Assembly: GCA_016742175.1 (NCBI GenBank) | Contig: JACVCH010000005.1 | Location: 124,001-188,000 of the forward strand | Direction of reading: 5' to 3' | Length of the DNA: 64,000 nucleotides | Origin: Rhizobiaceae bacterium | Lineage (GTDB): Bacteria > Pseudomonadota > Alphaproteobacteria > Rhizobiales > Rhizobiaceae | In this document: piece after piece, positions 47,413-58,081 of the stretch | Layout of the letters: each line of letters begins with the position of its first letter | Numbering within the stretch: position 1 is the stretch's first letter | Made by a program: the position numbers and the translations under genes | The notes under the pieces: generated by a model | Database searches by the model: none | Told to the model about the DNA's origin: nothing | What the model saw: only the letters and a program-made list of their open reading frames with translations

Positions 47413-48988
47413 GCGTCCACGCGACCGGCTCGGAATTGCGTGCGAGCACGTAGAATCCGTCCGCCGCAACCCGGGCCCATTCGCCCTCCACTCCATCGGG
47501 CCAGATCACCCGGATTTCGGCCGCGTCCAGGTCGCCGAGCCCGAAATGCCACCAGCCCGTCTGGCCGCTGACATGGCCGCCGCCGGAGGTCGCTTCCCGC
47601 CGCATAATCACGTCGCCGCGCCGGACCTCGATCCACGCGCCGACCGCATCGCGGTTCGGCCCGTCCTGTTCGACCTTCACCTGAACCCAGCGCCCGGCAT
47701 CCGCGCTCGCATTGCGCCAGATCTGCGCCTTGTCGTGCCGGTTGACGACGACGAGATCGACCAGCCCGTCAAGGTTGAAATCGGCCAGCGCCGCGCCCCG
47801 GCCGGTCAGCATGCTCGCCACGCCGGCTTTGTCGCCCGCCTCGAAAAACGTCCCGTCCGGTTTCTGGATCAGGAGATTGTTCGGGTCTCGTCGCGCGAAG
47901 TCCGGCATCTCCCACACATTGCCTTTGGCGACGAACAGGTCGACCAGCCCGTCATTGTTGACGTCCTCGAACTGCGCGTGCCAGGCCGTGCTCGGCTGGA
48001 TCTCGCCGCCGACATAGGGCCGGTGCGCCGTCACCCCCTTGGCGAAGGCGATGTCGTCATAGCGCGGCAGCATTTTGCCGGCTTCGAATGGCATGAGCCG
48101 CTGCAGCTTGTTGTCGGCCATGCTGGTCAGGAAATAGTCCGGATAGCCGTCGAAGCCGAGATCGTAGGAGGCGATTCCCATGCCCCAGATGCGCAACCGC
48201 TGCCAGCCTTCCTCGGCCGTGTAGAGCGCCGGCGCTTCGCCCGGCCGCACATGCCAGAGCTGCTCCTGCCCGCCCTTGTAATATTCCCGGTCGTTCGAGA
48301 CGCGCAAGGAAGGGGTGCCCGAGCGGTTCCAGTCGGTGAACAGCATCGACAGCGCGCAATGGCTCGGCGTCAGCGGCAAAGGCGCGGCAAAGCGGCGCTC
48401 GCCCGCCTGCGGCCGGTGCAGCCAGTTGTCGGTGCACGATCCCCAGGGAAACATCTGCTCGTTGCGGTCGACATAGTTGCCGATGGCGAGCGTCGGGAAG
48501 TCCGCGCCCGTCTCCCATGTCGCCGCGAAAGCGGTCGACCACGCATCGCCGCCCTCGAACGCCCAATCCTCGTTGGCGCGCTCGAAGCGGCATTCGCCGA
48601 GCCCGCGCAGCACGACATTTTCGCCGACCCGCAGCAGCACGAGGTCGGTGATGCCGTCGCCATCGATGTCGAGCGGATAGGCGCCTGCGACCTTGTCGAG
48701 CTCCGCCCCGCTCTCCGCCGCCTCGAACCGCAGGTCGCCGCCGGCCTCACTGACGTTGCGATAAAATTTCGCCGGTGCCGAGCCGCCCGCCAGCAGCATG
48801 TCGGGAAAGCCGTCGCCGCTGCAGTCGAACACGGCGACGCCGCCACCGACCATGTATTCCCACTCACCCTCGAACACGCTGTCGATGCCCGAAGCCTCGG
48901 TTTCCTCGACGAAACTCGGGATCGCCTGCGCATTTGCGCCCGGCGCGACGCAGATCGCGGCCGACAAGGCGAGGAGTGTGCGCCGCAT
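47399..48988 (-). CDS. CRTAC1-type FG-GAP/VCBS repeat protein with ASPIC/UnbV domain, secreted
   Basis: The 529-residue exported protein (signal peptide ending in ANA-QAI) holds several FG-GAP/VCBS repeats, each with a DxDxDG-type calcium loop: DCSGDGFPDM, DIDGDGITDL, DVNNDGLVDL and DFNLDGLVDL. The C-terminal part (about 430-510) is an ASPIC/UnbV domain with GAWIEVRRGDV and the GWWHFGLGD segment. It probably forms a seven-bladed propeller in the periplasm. Its ATG is three bases after the haloperoxidase-like stop, so the two are surely co-expressed. Confidence 0.9.
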   Translation of the reverse strand: MRRTLLALSAAICVAPGANAQAIPSFVEETEASGIDSVFEGEWEYMVGGGVAVFDCSGDGFPDMLLAGGSAPAKFYRNVSEAGGDLRFEAAESGAELDKVAGAYPLDIDGDGITDLVLLRVGENVVLRGLGECRFERANEDWAFEGGDAWSTAFAATWETGADFPTLAIGNYVDRNEQMFPWGSCTDNWLHRPQAGERRFAAPLPLTPSHCALSMLFTDWNRSGTPSLRVSNDREYYKGGQEQLWHVRPGEAPALYTAEEGWQRLRIWGMGIASYDLGFDGYPDYFLTSMADNKLQRLMPFEAGKMLPRYDDIAFAKGVTAHRPYVGGEIQPSTAWHAQFEDVNNDGLVDLFVAKGNVWEMPDFARRDPNNLLIQKPDGTFFEAGDKAGVASMLTGRGAALADFNLDGLVDLVVVNRHDKAQIWRNASADAGRWVQVKVEQDGPNRDAVGAWIEVRRGDVIMRREATSGGGHVSGQTGWWHFGLGDLDAAEIRVIWPDGVEGEWARVAADGFYVLARNSEPVAWTPSDR

Positions 48989-48991
48989 GGC

Positions 48992-50335
48992 CTACTCCAC
49001 CGTCTTCAGCGCCGTCGCAAAGGCGCCGATGCAGCGCCCCTGCTCGAGCCCACGCTCGATCGCCGCGCGAAAATGGATGCCGCCGTAAAGCCGCGACATC
49101 GCCGCTTCCTCCGCCGCCGTCCAAAAGTCCGGATAGGCGCGCACGCCAAGCCCTTCGTCTTCATGCGTCGCGTCGTCGAATGCGAATTCCGCGCCGAAAT
49201 GCGCCGTCAGCACCGCCGCCGCCGCGCCCGACTGCGTCGAATGCCCGCTCGGATATTCGGGGAAGGGCGGCGTGATCAGGATCGGCTGCCAGTTCGGATC
49301 GATGACCCGGCGAATATAGGTGACCGGCCGGATCAGATCGTATTCGTATTTCGCATGCCAGCAGCCGATGAAGGAATCGGCCAGCGCCACGCCGAGCCGC
49401 GCAAGAAGGTCGGCGCGCTCTGCGACATCGGCATTCTTTGCCTGCAGAATGTCCATGGCGATGAAGATCCAGTGGCCGGGCGGCGTCGGCGAGAGCATCG
49501 GGTCGTCCGACCAGAACCGCGCGATCGCCGTCTGTTCCGGGGTCAGCGCCTTAGACGTCTCGTAGACCGCGAGCGCCTCGGCATGGAATTCGGACCCCGC
49601 CTCCTCGCTATAAGCCGGCGGCGGGGGCAGGGGGCAGGATGCGCCGGTCGGCATCGCAAAACTGCGATTCTCGCCCCATTTCGGCAAAAGCGGTGCCTGC
49701 TGCTGGACGACGAGGCTCGTCGGCGCCCAGGCGCCGGGCTTGTCGTTTAGCGCATGGTCGAACGGAAACCCCATGTTCTCGACGACGGCCCCGCCATCCT
49801 CCATGGACCACGCGAGCACATGCGCGCCGACAGCCTCGCCATATGCGACGCTCCGCGCGATCACGTCCTGAGCCAGGCCTGCGGCGGTCATCTCCGCCAG
49901 CCGTGCCTCCATCGCCTTCATGGCGCGCTGGCCAGTCGGTCCGGTATTGCCGAAGAAATTGCGCACCCCGAAGGCCATCGCCGCCTGCATGACGACCGCC
50001 TCGTCATAGGCCGCACCCGCCTCGCGTTCGGGCGCGGGCGAAAGCCCGTTCAACTGTCCGGCCAGCGAGACGAGCGTCCCGGCCCCCGCCGCCGCCTCAT
50101 AGGCCGTGACGCCGAGATAGGCGAAGGCGCGGCTGGCGACCGGCGGCGAATAGGTCGGCGTATGCCGCACCAGTTCCAGCACCATCCGAGACCAGTTGTG
50201 CAGCACCTGATCCGCCCCCGGCCGCTCCTGCGCAAGTGCGCCGGTCGCAGAAAATGCGAGCATGATCAGAGCGGCCAGAAATAGGCGAATTCGGTTCACG
50301 CGAGCCTCGTTTGGCATGTCGTGAACAGTAAGCAT
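48992..50335 (-). CDS. vanadium-dependent haloperoxidase/PAP2-type protein, secreted
   Basis: The 447-residue protein has a signal peptide (LFLAALIMLAFSATGALA, then QERPG) and the three PAP2/vanadium haloperoxidase motifs: KYEYDLIRP (K-x6-RP), PSGHST, and SRLYGGIH (SR-x5-H). The Asp that follows the last His in phosphatases (H-x3-D) appears to be Ala. The family either binds vanadate and oxidises halides or acts as an acid phosphatase. The ATG at 50335 or 50317 is possible. It forms an operon with the FG-GAP gene. Confidence 0.9.
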   Translation of the reverse strand: MLTVHDMPNEARVNRIRLFLAALIMLAFSATGALAQERPGADQVLHNWSRMVLELVRHTPTYSPPVASRAFAYLGVTAYEAAAGAGTLVSLAGQLNGLSPAPEREAGAAYDEAVVMQAAMAFGVRNFFGNTGPTGQRAMKAMEARLAEMTAAGLAQDVIARSVAYGEAVGAHVLAWSMEDGGAVVENMGFPFDHALNDKPGAWAPTSLVVQQQAPLLPKWGENRSFAMPTGASCPLPPPPAYSEEAGSEFHAEALAVYETSKALTPEQTAIARFWSDDPMLSPTPPGHWIFIAMDILQAKNADVAERADLLARLGVALADSFIGCWHAKYEYDLIRPVTYIRRVIDPNWQPILITPPFPEYPSGHSTQSGAAAAVLTAHFGAEFAFDDATHEDEGLGVRAYPDFWTAAEEAAMSRLYGGIHFRAAIERGLEQGRCIGAFATALKTVE

Positions 50336-50486
50336 GGAGGCTCAATCGCCCGCAAGCCGTCTCGACGGACGGACGGGGCACAAGAGCGAAGATGAAGATT
50401 TCACGGCGATATCAGGCCGCGACTGCGGCCCGGGCTTTCGCCCGCCCCATCGGAGGCGTGAGCGAAGCGAACTGCCGTGAGAAAAT

Positions 50487-50562
50487 TGGTGGAGCCAAGC
50501 GGGATCGAACCGCTGACCTCCTGCATGCCATGCAGGCGCTCTCCCAGCTGAGCTATGGCCCC
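50487..50562 (-). tRNA. tRNA-Ala (anticodon GGC)
   Basis: A 76-nt cloverleaf on the minus strand with acceptor GGGGCCA/TGGCTCC (one G-U pair), encoded ACCA end, D arm GCTCAGCTGGGAGAGC, anticodon stem CCTGC/GCAGG with loop ATGGCAT, and T arm AGCGG-TTCGATC-CCGCT. The anticodon is GGC, reading GCC and GCU alanine codons. Confidence 0.96.
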
Positions 50563-50666
50563 GGAACCGGCGAATTCTTGCCGGTGCGAGGCGGCTTCTA
50601 GCGCCGCCCCGGATCGATTGCAAGCCCAAAAGCGCGGGAAGAATGCTTCGGGCAGACGACCTGACG

Positions 50667-51056
50667 TCAGGCGTCGTCGTCGTCGTCGCCGACGCCGATG
50701 ATGTCGTCGAGGCCGTCATCGTCCTCGTCCTCGTCATCGGCGAGGAACGTGTCGTCGTCATCGTCGTCCAGGTCGACGTCGTCGTCCTCGTCGTCGACGT
50801 CCGGCGAGTCGGAGCCGCCCTTGGTCTCCTCGTCGGCTTCCTCAAGCGAAACCGTGTCGGCGTCGCCCTCCTCGACCTCGTCGACTTCCTTCTCCTCGAC
50901 CTCTTCTTCTTCCTCGATCGGCGAGCCGCTCTCGAAATAGGATCGGGGATAGGACTGTCCGGTATAGGGCGAGACGACCGGGTCCTTGTTCAGGTCGTAG
51001 AATTTGCGGCCCGTCTCGGGGCAGATGCGCTTGGTGCCAAGTTCGGGTTTAGCCAC
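50667..51056 (-). CDS. FYDLN-acid domain protein (TIGR02300 family)
   Basis: The 129-residue protein begins VAKPELGTKRICPETGRKFYDLNKDPVVSPYT in type, with the two Cys/Gly parts of a zinc-ribbon-like head (CPETGRKFYDLN) followed by a C-terminal tail that is nearly all Asp and Glu. The start is GTG 51056 with GAGG six bases before it. The gene is divergent from aroA, a conserved position in alphaproteobacteria. Function unknown; the acidic tail suggests binding of a basic protein or of metals. The tail is encoded by runs of GTC/GAC repeats on the plus strand. Confidence 0.92.
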   Translation of the reverse strand: MAKPELGTKRICPETGRKFYDLNKDPVVSPYTGQSYPRSYFESGSPIEEEEEVEEKEVDEVEEGDADTVSLEEADEETKGGSDSPDVDDEDDDVDLDDDDDDTFLADDEDEDDDGLDDIIGVGDDDDDA

Positions 51057-51168
51057 GGTGAGCCTCGTCGTGTCTTCGGGCTTCGACGCCGCCCGCATGG
51101 TCCCGGTCGACGGGACGGGCAAGAACGGTCGCGTTCGGATGAAAAAGTGCGGTCCCCATAAACACTGA

Positions 51169-52647
<1,479 letters not shown>

Positions 52648-52656
52648 GAGTTGCCG

Positions 52657-53361
52657 ATGACGCAGACCAGGGTGGCGATGATCGTCGGCGGCGGCAGCGG
52701 CATGGGCGCTGCCTGTGCGCGCCGTCTCGCCGACGAAGGCTTTGCCGTCGCGATCATGTCCTCGTCCGGCAAGGGCGAAGCGCTGGCCCGCGAACTCGGC
52801 GGCCTCGGCTACACCGGTTCCAACCTGGAGCCGGACGATCTGAAGCGCTTCACCGACATGACGTTTGAGAAATACGGCCGGATCGACGCTGTCGTCTCGA
52901 GTGCGGGGCACGGCCCCAAAGGCGCGATTCTCGATATTTCCGATGCCGACTGGCAGCGCGGCATGGAGTTCTACCTCCTCAACGTCGTCCGCATCGCGCG
53001 CCTTGTTACGCCCGCCATGCAGGCGCAAAAAGGCGGATCGCTGGTCAACATCTCGACCTACGCAGCCTTCGAGCCCGAAGAGGCCTTTCCGACATCGGGC
53101 GTCTTCCGCGCCGGCCTCGCCGCCTTCGCCAAGCTCTTTGCCGATCGCTACGCATCCGACAACATCCGCATGAACAACGTCCTGCCCGGCTTCATCGATT
53201 CGCTTCCGGAGAAGGACGACCGGCGCGTGCGCATTCCGATGGGGCGCTACGGACGTTCGGACGAAGTCGCGGAGCTCGTCGCCTACCTCGCCTCCGACCG
53301 GTCGAGCTACATGACCGGCCAGAACCTGCGCATCGACGGCGGCATCACGAGGTCGGTGTGA
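52657..53361 (+). CDS. short-chain dehydrogenase/reductase lacking the YxxxK residues
   Basis: The 234-residue Rossmann protein has the cofactor motif [14 protein letters not shown] (about 11-24), the AGHG segment (83-86), Asn109 and the catalytic-site Ser133 in VNISTYAAF. At the place of the Tyr-x3-Lys pair the sequence reads SGVFR (Ser147 to Arg151), so the normal proton-donating Tyr and Lys are absent. The C terminus has the usual [20 protein letters not shown] and [10 protein letters not shown]. It may have changed chemistry or bind a ligand only. The ATG at 52657 has AGGAG six bases ahead. It lies between aroA and cmk; the stop overlaps the cmk GTG. Confidence 0.9.
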   Translation: MTQTRVAMIVGGGSGMGAACARRLADEGFAVAIMSSSGKGEALARELGGLGYTGSNLEPDDLKRFTDMTFEKYGRIDAVVSSAGHGPKGAILDISDADWQRGMEFYLLNVVRIARLVTPAMQAQKGGSLVNISTYAAFEPEEAFPTSGVFRAGLAAFAKLFADRYASDNIRMNNVLPGFIDSLPEKDDRRVRIPMGRYGRSDEVAELVAYLASDRSSYMTGQNLRIDGGITRSV

Positions 53362-54008
53362 GGACGGAAACGGAAAGCCTTCTCGTCATCGCCATCGACG
53401 GGCCCGCCGCCTCCGGCAAGGGCACGCTCGCGCGCCGTCTCGCCGATCATTACGGCCTGCCCCATCTCGACACCGGCCTCACCTATCGCGCCGTCGCCCG
53501 CGCGCTTCTCATCGAGGATCTGTCGCTCGACGACGAGCGCCTCGCCGAACAGGTTGCCGCGGCGCTCGACGTCGCCGCCCTCGACCGCGACCGCCTGTCC
53601 GAATACGGCGTCGGCGAGGCCGCCTCGCGCGTCGCGGTCATGCCGGCCGTGCGCCGCGCGCTCGTCGCCAAGCAGCGCGCCTTCGCCTCGACCCCGCCCG
53701 GCGCCGTCCTCGACGGCCGCGACATCGGCACGGTCGTCTGCCCGGATGCCGACGTGAAACTCTACGTGACGGCGTCGCCGCAGGCCCGCGCGCTGCGCCG
53801 TCACCAGGACGCGCCGGAGGTCCCCTACGACGACATCCTCGCCGACATCGCCCGCCGCGACGCCCGCGACATGGGCCGCACGGATTCTCCGCTCAAGCCC
53901 GCCGACGACGCGCACTTGCTCGACACGACGCAAATGGATATAGAAGCGGCCTTCCAGGCGGCGAAATCCCTGATCGACGATCGGCTCGCTACCCGGACGA
54001 AGTCCTGA
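53358..54008 (+). CDS. cmk: cytidylate kinase
   Basis: Cmk (216 residues) phosphorylates CMP and dCMP. Walker [14 protein letters not shown], the CMP-binding [14 protein letters not shown] region, the [20 protein letters not shown] block and the lid [16 protein letters not shown] are present. It starts at a GTG whose last bases overlap the SDR stop (GTGA), giving coupled translation. rpsA follows after 183 bases, the order usual in alphaproteobacteria. Confidence 0.96.
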   Translation: MRTETESLLVIAIDGPAASGKGTLARRLADHYGLPHLDTGLTYRAVARALLIEDLSLDDERLAEQVAAALDVAALDRDRLSEYGVGEAASRVAVMPAVRRALVAKQRAFASTPPGAVLDGRDIGTVVCPDADVKLYVTASPQARALRRHQDAPEVPYDDILADIARRDARDMGRTDSPLKPADDAHLLDTTQMDIEAAFQAAKSLIDDRLATRTKS

Positions 54009-54191
54009 AGATCGGACGGCCTGCCTCGCGACCGCAAGGGTCGCGATTGCGGGCATTCGGTTTTTGAACGAACCGGCCTCGTCGCATCCTGCGCCGAACT
54101 TTCGATCCTCGAGGATCGATGTGACGCAAGGCCCTGATCAACACCAACCCCGGCGCCGCTCGTGGCCATGCCCGAGCTTCCAGGAGCTTAA

Positions 54192-55895
54192 ATGTCAAAC
54201 GCAAACCCCACCCGTGACGATTTCGCCAGCCTTCTCGAGGAGTCCTTCTCCGAGAGCCATTCGGCCGAAGGTTCCGTCGTCAAGGGCATCGTCACGGCCA
54301 TCGAAAAGGACATGGCCATCATCGACGTCGGCCTGAAGGTCGAAGGTCGTGTCCCGCTGAAGGAATTCGGCGCCAAGGCCAAGGACGGCCAGCTCAAGCC
54401 GGGCGACGAAGTCGAAGTCTATGTCGAGCGCATCGAGAACGCGCTGGGCGAAGCCATGCTGTCGCGCGACAAGGCGCGCCGCGAGGAAAGCTGGGTCAAG
54501 CTCGAAGCCAAGTTCGAGGCCGGCGAGCGCGTCGAAGGCATCATCTTCAATCAGGTCAAGGGCGGCTTCACGGTCGACCTCGACGGCGCCGTGGCCTTCC
54601 TGCCGCGCTCCCAGGTCGACATCCGTCCGATCCGCGACGTCACCCCGCTGATGCACAACCCGCAGCCCTTCGAAATCCTCAAGATGGACAAGCGCCGCGG
54701 CAACATCGTCGTCTCGCGCCGCACCGTGCTTGAAGAGAGCCGCGCGGAGCAGCGCTCCGAGATCGTCCAGAACCTCGAAGAGGGTCAGGTCGTCGAGGGC
54801 GTCGTCAAGAACATCACCGACTACGGCGCGTTCGTCGACCTCGGCGGCATCGACGGCCTGCTGCACGTCACCGACATGGCTTGGCGCCGCGTCAACCACC
54901 CGACGGAAATCCTGTCGATCGGCCAGACCGTCAAGGTCCAGATCATCCGCATCAACCAGGAAACCCACCGCATCTCGCTCGGCATGAAGCAGCTCGAGGC
55001 GGATCCGTGGGAAGGCATCGGCACGCGTTATCCGATCGGCAAGCGCGTCACCGGCAAGGTCACGAACATCACCGACTACGGCGCGTTCGTCGAGCTGGAG
55101 CCGGGCATCGAAGGCCTCATCCACGTCTCCGAGATGTCCTGGACCAAGAAGAACGTCCACCCCGGCAAGATCCTGTCGACGACTCAGGAAGTCGACGTGG
55201 TCGTGCTCGAAGTCGACCCGCAGAAGCGCCGCATTTCGCTCGGCCTCAAGCAGACGCTCGAGAATCCGTGGGAAGTCTTCGCCCGCACCTACCCGGCCGG
55301 CTCGGTCGTGGAAGGCGAGGTCAAGAACAAGACCGAATTCGGCCTGTTCATCGGTCTCGAAGGCGATGTCGACGGCATGGTGCACCTCTCCGACCTCGAC
55401 TGGACGCGTCCGGGCGAACAGGTCATCGAGGAATACAACCGCGGCGACATGGTCCAGGCGCAGGTTCTCGACGTCGACATCGAGAAGGAGCGCATCTCGC
55501 TCGGCATCAAGCAGCTCGGCAAGGATGCGATCGGCGACGCCGCCGCTTCCGGCGAACTGCGCAAGGGCGCGATCGTCACCTGTGAAGTCACGGCCATCAA
55601 GGACGGCGGCATCGAGGTCAACCTCGTCGACCACGACATCGAGAGCTTCATCAAGCGCTCGGACCTGTCGCGCGACCGCGACGAGCAGCGCCCCGAGCGC
55701 TTCTCGGTCGGCCAGAAGGTCGATGCGCGCGTCACGCAGTTCGACAAGAAGACCCGTCGCCTCTCCGTCTCCATTAAGGCGCTCGAAATCGCCGAGGAGA
55801 AGGAAGCCGTCGCCCAGTACGGTTCGACCGATTCGGGCGCTTCGCTCGGCGACATCCTCGGCGCCGCTCTGAAGAAGCAGAACACCGACAACTAG
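54192..55895 (+). CDS. rpsA: 30S ribosomal protein S1
   Basis: S1 (567 residues) brings mRNA to the 30S subunit. Six S1 oligonucleotide-binding motifs can be seen in series, including DLGGIDGLLHVTDMAWRRV and ELEPGIEGLIHVSEMSW, with spacer segments ISLGMKQLE and ISLGLKQT. The normal alphaproteobacterial length is about 560-570. The 183-base region after cmk probably contains its own promoter and leader. A strong terminator follows. Confidence 0.98.
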   Translation: MSNANPTRDDFASLLEESFSESHSAEGSVVKGIVTAIEKDMAIIDVGLKVEGRVPLKEFGAKAKDGQLKPGDEVEVYVERIENALGEAMLSRDKARREESWVKLEAKFEAGERVEGIIFNQVKGGFTVDLDGAVAFLPRSQVDIRPIRDVTPLMHNPQPFEILKMDKRRGNIVVSRRTVLEESRAEQRSEIVQNLEEGQVVEGVVKNITDYGAFVDLGGIDGLLHVTDMAWRRVNHPTEILSIGQTVKVQIIRINQETHRISLGMKQLEADPWEGIGTRYPIGKRVTGKVTNITDYGAFVELEPGIEGLIHVSEMSWTKKNVHPGKILSTTQEVDVVVLEVDPQKRRISLGLKQTLENPWEVFARTYPAGSVVEGEVKNKTEFGLFIGLEGDVDGMVHLSDLDWTRPGEQVIEEYNRGDMVQAQVLDVDIEKERISLGIKQLGKDAIGDAAASGELRKGAIVTCEVTAIKDGGIEVNLVDHDIESFIKRSDLSRDRDEQRPERFSVGQKVDARVTQFDKKTRRLSVSIKALEIAEEKEAVAQYGSTDSGASLGDILGAALKKQNTDN

Positions 55896-55925
55896 GCCGC
55901 AAGGCTCCGTTGAACGGACAAAAGA

Positions 55926-55954
55926 CCCCGCCGGAGCGATCCGGCGGGGTTTTT
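55926..55954 (+). terminator. rho-independent terminator of rpsA
   Basis: CCCCGCCGG (55926-55934) and CCGGCGGGG (55941-55949) form a perfect 9-bp stem with an AGCGAT loop, followed by TTTTT. Confidence 0.95.
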
Positions 55955-55958
55955 CATT

Positions 55959-56261
55959 TCAGAGATCGGTGTCGTCGAAGAGCACGTCCCGATCCATGGC
56001 GCCATGGATGATCCGCACGATCGAAACGTGCGTTTCTGTGACCTCGTAGACGATGAGGTAGGCCTGGAACACACGTCGGCGCACGTCGCGCTGACGAAAT
56101 CCACCCAGCCGCTCGAAACGTCTTGGATACGCCGCGAGTTCGGCGCATGTCGTCCGAACCAGACGCGTAAAGCTTAGCGCCCGGGACGGGTTCTCGCGCG
56201 CGATGTAATCGCCAATGGATTCAAGGTCGGCTTCGGCTTCCGGAGAAAATATGACCTTCAC
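55959..56261 (-). CDS. RelE/ParE-family toxin
   Basis: The 100-residue protein has the RelE/ParE layout: VIFSPEAEADLESIGDYIARENPSRA at the N terminus and YLIVYEVTETHVSIVRIIHGAMDRDVLF at the C terminus. Without the RelE catalytic residues being certain, ParE-type gyrase inhibition is more likely than mRNA cutting. The start overlaps the stop of the antitoxin gene by four bases (antitoxin first), the classic toxin-antitoxin arrangement. It lies right behind the rpsA terminator on the other strand. Confidence 0.88.
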   Translation of the reverse strand: MKVIFSPEAEADLESIGDYIARENPSRALSFTRLVRTTCAELAAYPRRFERLGGFRQRDVRRRVFQAYLIVYEVTETHVSIVRIIHGAMDRDVLFDDTDL

Positions 56262-56518
56262 GACTGGCCGGCGGCCATGGCACGATACTTCGCTTCAAGC
56301 CGGTCGAAGACCTCGTCCGCCGGGTTTCCCTCCCCGCTGTCGAGCGAGGCCAGCCCCTCTGCAACCATCGCATCCAGCACCGCCAGCTTCGCCTCGCGCT
56401 CTTCCAGCAACCGCAACCCGTCGCGCAGAACCTCGCTTTTCGAGTTGTAGCGTCCGGACGTCACCAGCTTGGCAACAAACTGCTCCAGATGCGGCCCAAG
56501 TTCGGCGCTGATCGCCAT
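56258..56518 (-). CDS. ParD/CopG-type antitoxin
   Basis: The 86-residue protein has an N-terminal ribbon-helix-helix region (AISAELGPHLEQFVAKLVTSGRYNSKSEVLRDGLRLLEERE in type) that binds DNA and a C-terminal tail (LASLDSGEGNPADEVFDRLEAKY) that wraps the toxin. The ATG at 56518 with GGAGTG ahead is preferred to 56536. It should repress the pair's promoter and neutralise the toxin at 55959. Confidence 0.88.
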   Translation of the reverse strand: MAISAELGPHLEQFVAKLVTSGRYNSKSEVLRDGLRLLEEREAKLAVLDAMVAEGLASLDSGEGNPADEVFDRLEAKYRAMAAGQS

Positions 56519-56674
56519 GGCGAACACTCCATCCAATAATAGTTATTGAATGTGCGCCGCCATCGATCCGAATTCAAGTCCGCCATCGTGAGGAACATCA
56601 CCGGCTCTTCCACGTTAGCCATGCAGGACGGCAACGACCCGTCACCAAGGTGCAGAACGAGGAAGGAATACGCC

Positions 56675-56872
56675 ATGAATTGGAATCAGATCGAAGGCAA
56701 TTGGGAACAGTTCAAGGGCAAGGCCCAGCAGCAGTGGGGCAAGCTCACCAATGACGATCTCGACGTCATCAAGGGCAATCGCCGCGAACTCGCCGGCAAG
56801 ATCCAGGCTCACTACGGCAAGAGCCAGGAAGAGGCCGAGCGCGAGATCGATGACTGGTCGGCCCGCCACTGA
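56675..56872 (+). CDS. CsbD-family stress protein
   Basis: The 65-residue protein is a typical CsbD member: MNWNQIEGNWEQFKGKAQQQWGKLTNDDL in type, with the repeated GKI(Q/K) helical segments. CsbD proteins are small, abundant and induced by general stress through alternative sigma factors. AGGAAGGAATACGCC precedes the ATG. A terminator follows about 80 bases on. Confidence 0.93.
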   Translation: MNWNQIEGNWEQFKGKAQQQWGKLTNDDLDVIKGNRRELAGKIQAHYGKSQEEAEREIDDWSARH

Positions 56873-56948
56873 TCGCCCGACGATCCGAGGCGAATTGGAA
56901 TACGACGACTGGCCCGCTCGCGTAACTGAGCGGACCCGGTCCGGCAGA

Positions 56949-56980
56949 AGGCCTCGCTTTCGAGCGGGGCCTTTTCTTTG
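56949..56980 (+). terminator. rho-independent terminator downstream of the CsbD gene
   Basis: GGCCTCGCT (56951-56959) pairs with AGCGGGGCC (56964-56972) around TTCG with one G-U pair, followed by TTTTCTTT. Confidence 0.8.
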
Positions 56981-57049
56981 GCGCGCGAGGCTGGCAAGCG
57001 CTTGGGCCACACGCTACGCTCGGCCACACCCAACGCATGCGAGCCCGCC

Positions 57050-58077
<1,028 letters not shown>

Positions 58078-58081
<4 letters not shown>

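Noticed and set aside
52657-53361. SDR gene as a pseudogene
   Set aside because: The frame is intact, the cofactor motif and C terminus are conserved and translation is coupled to cmk, so loss of YxxxK is better read as functional change.
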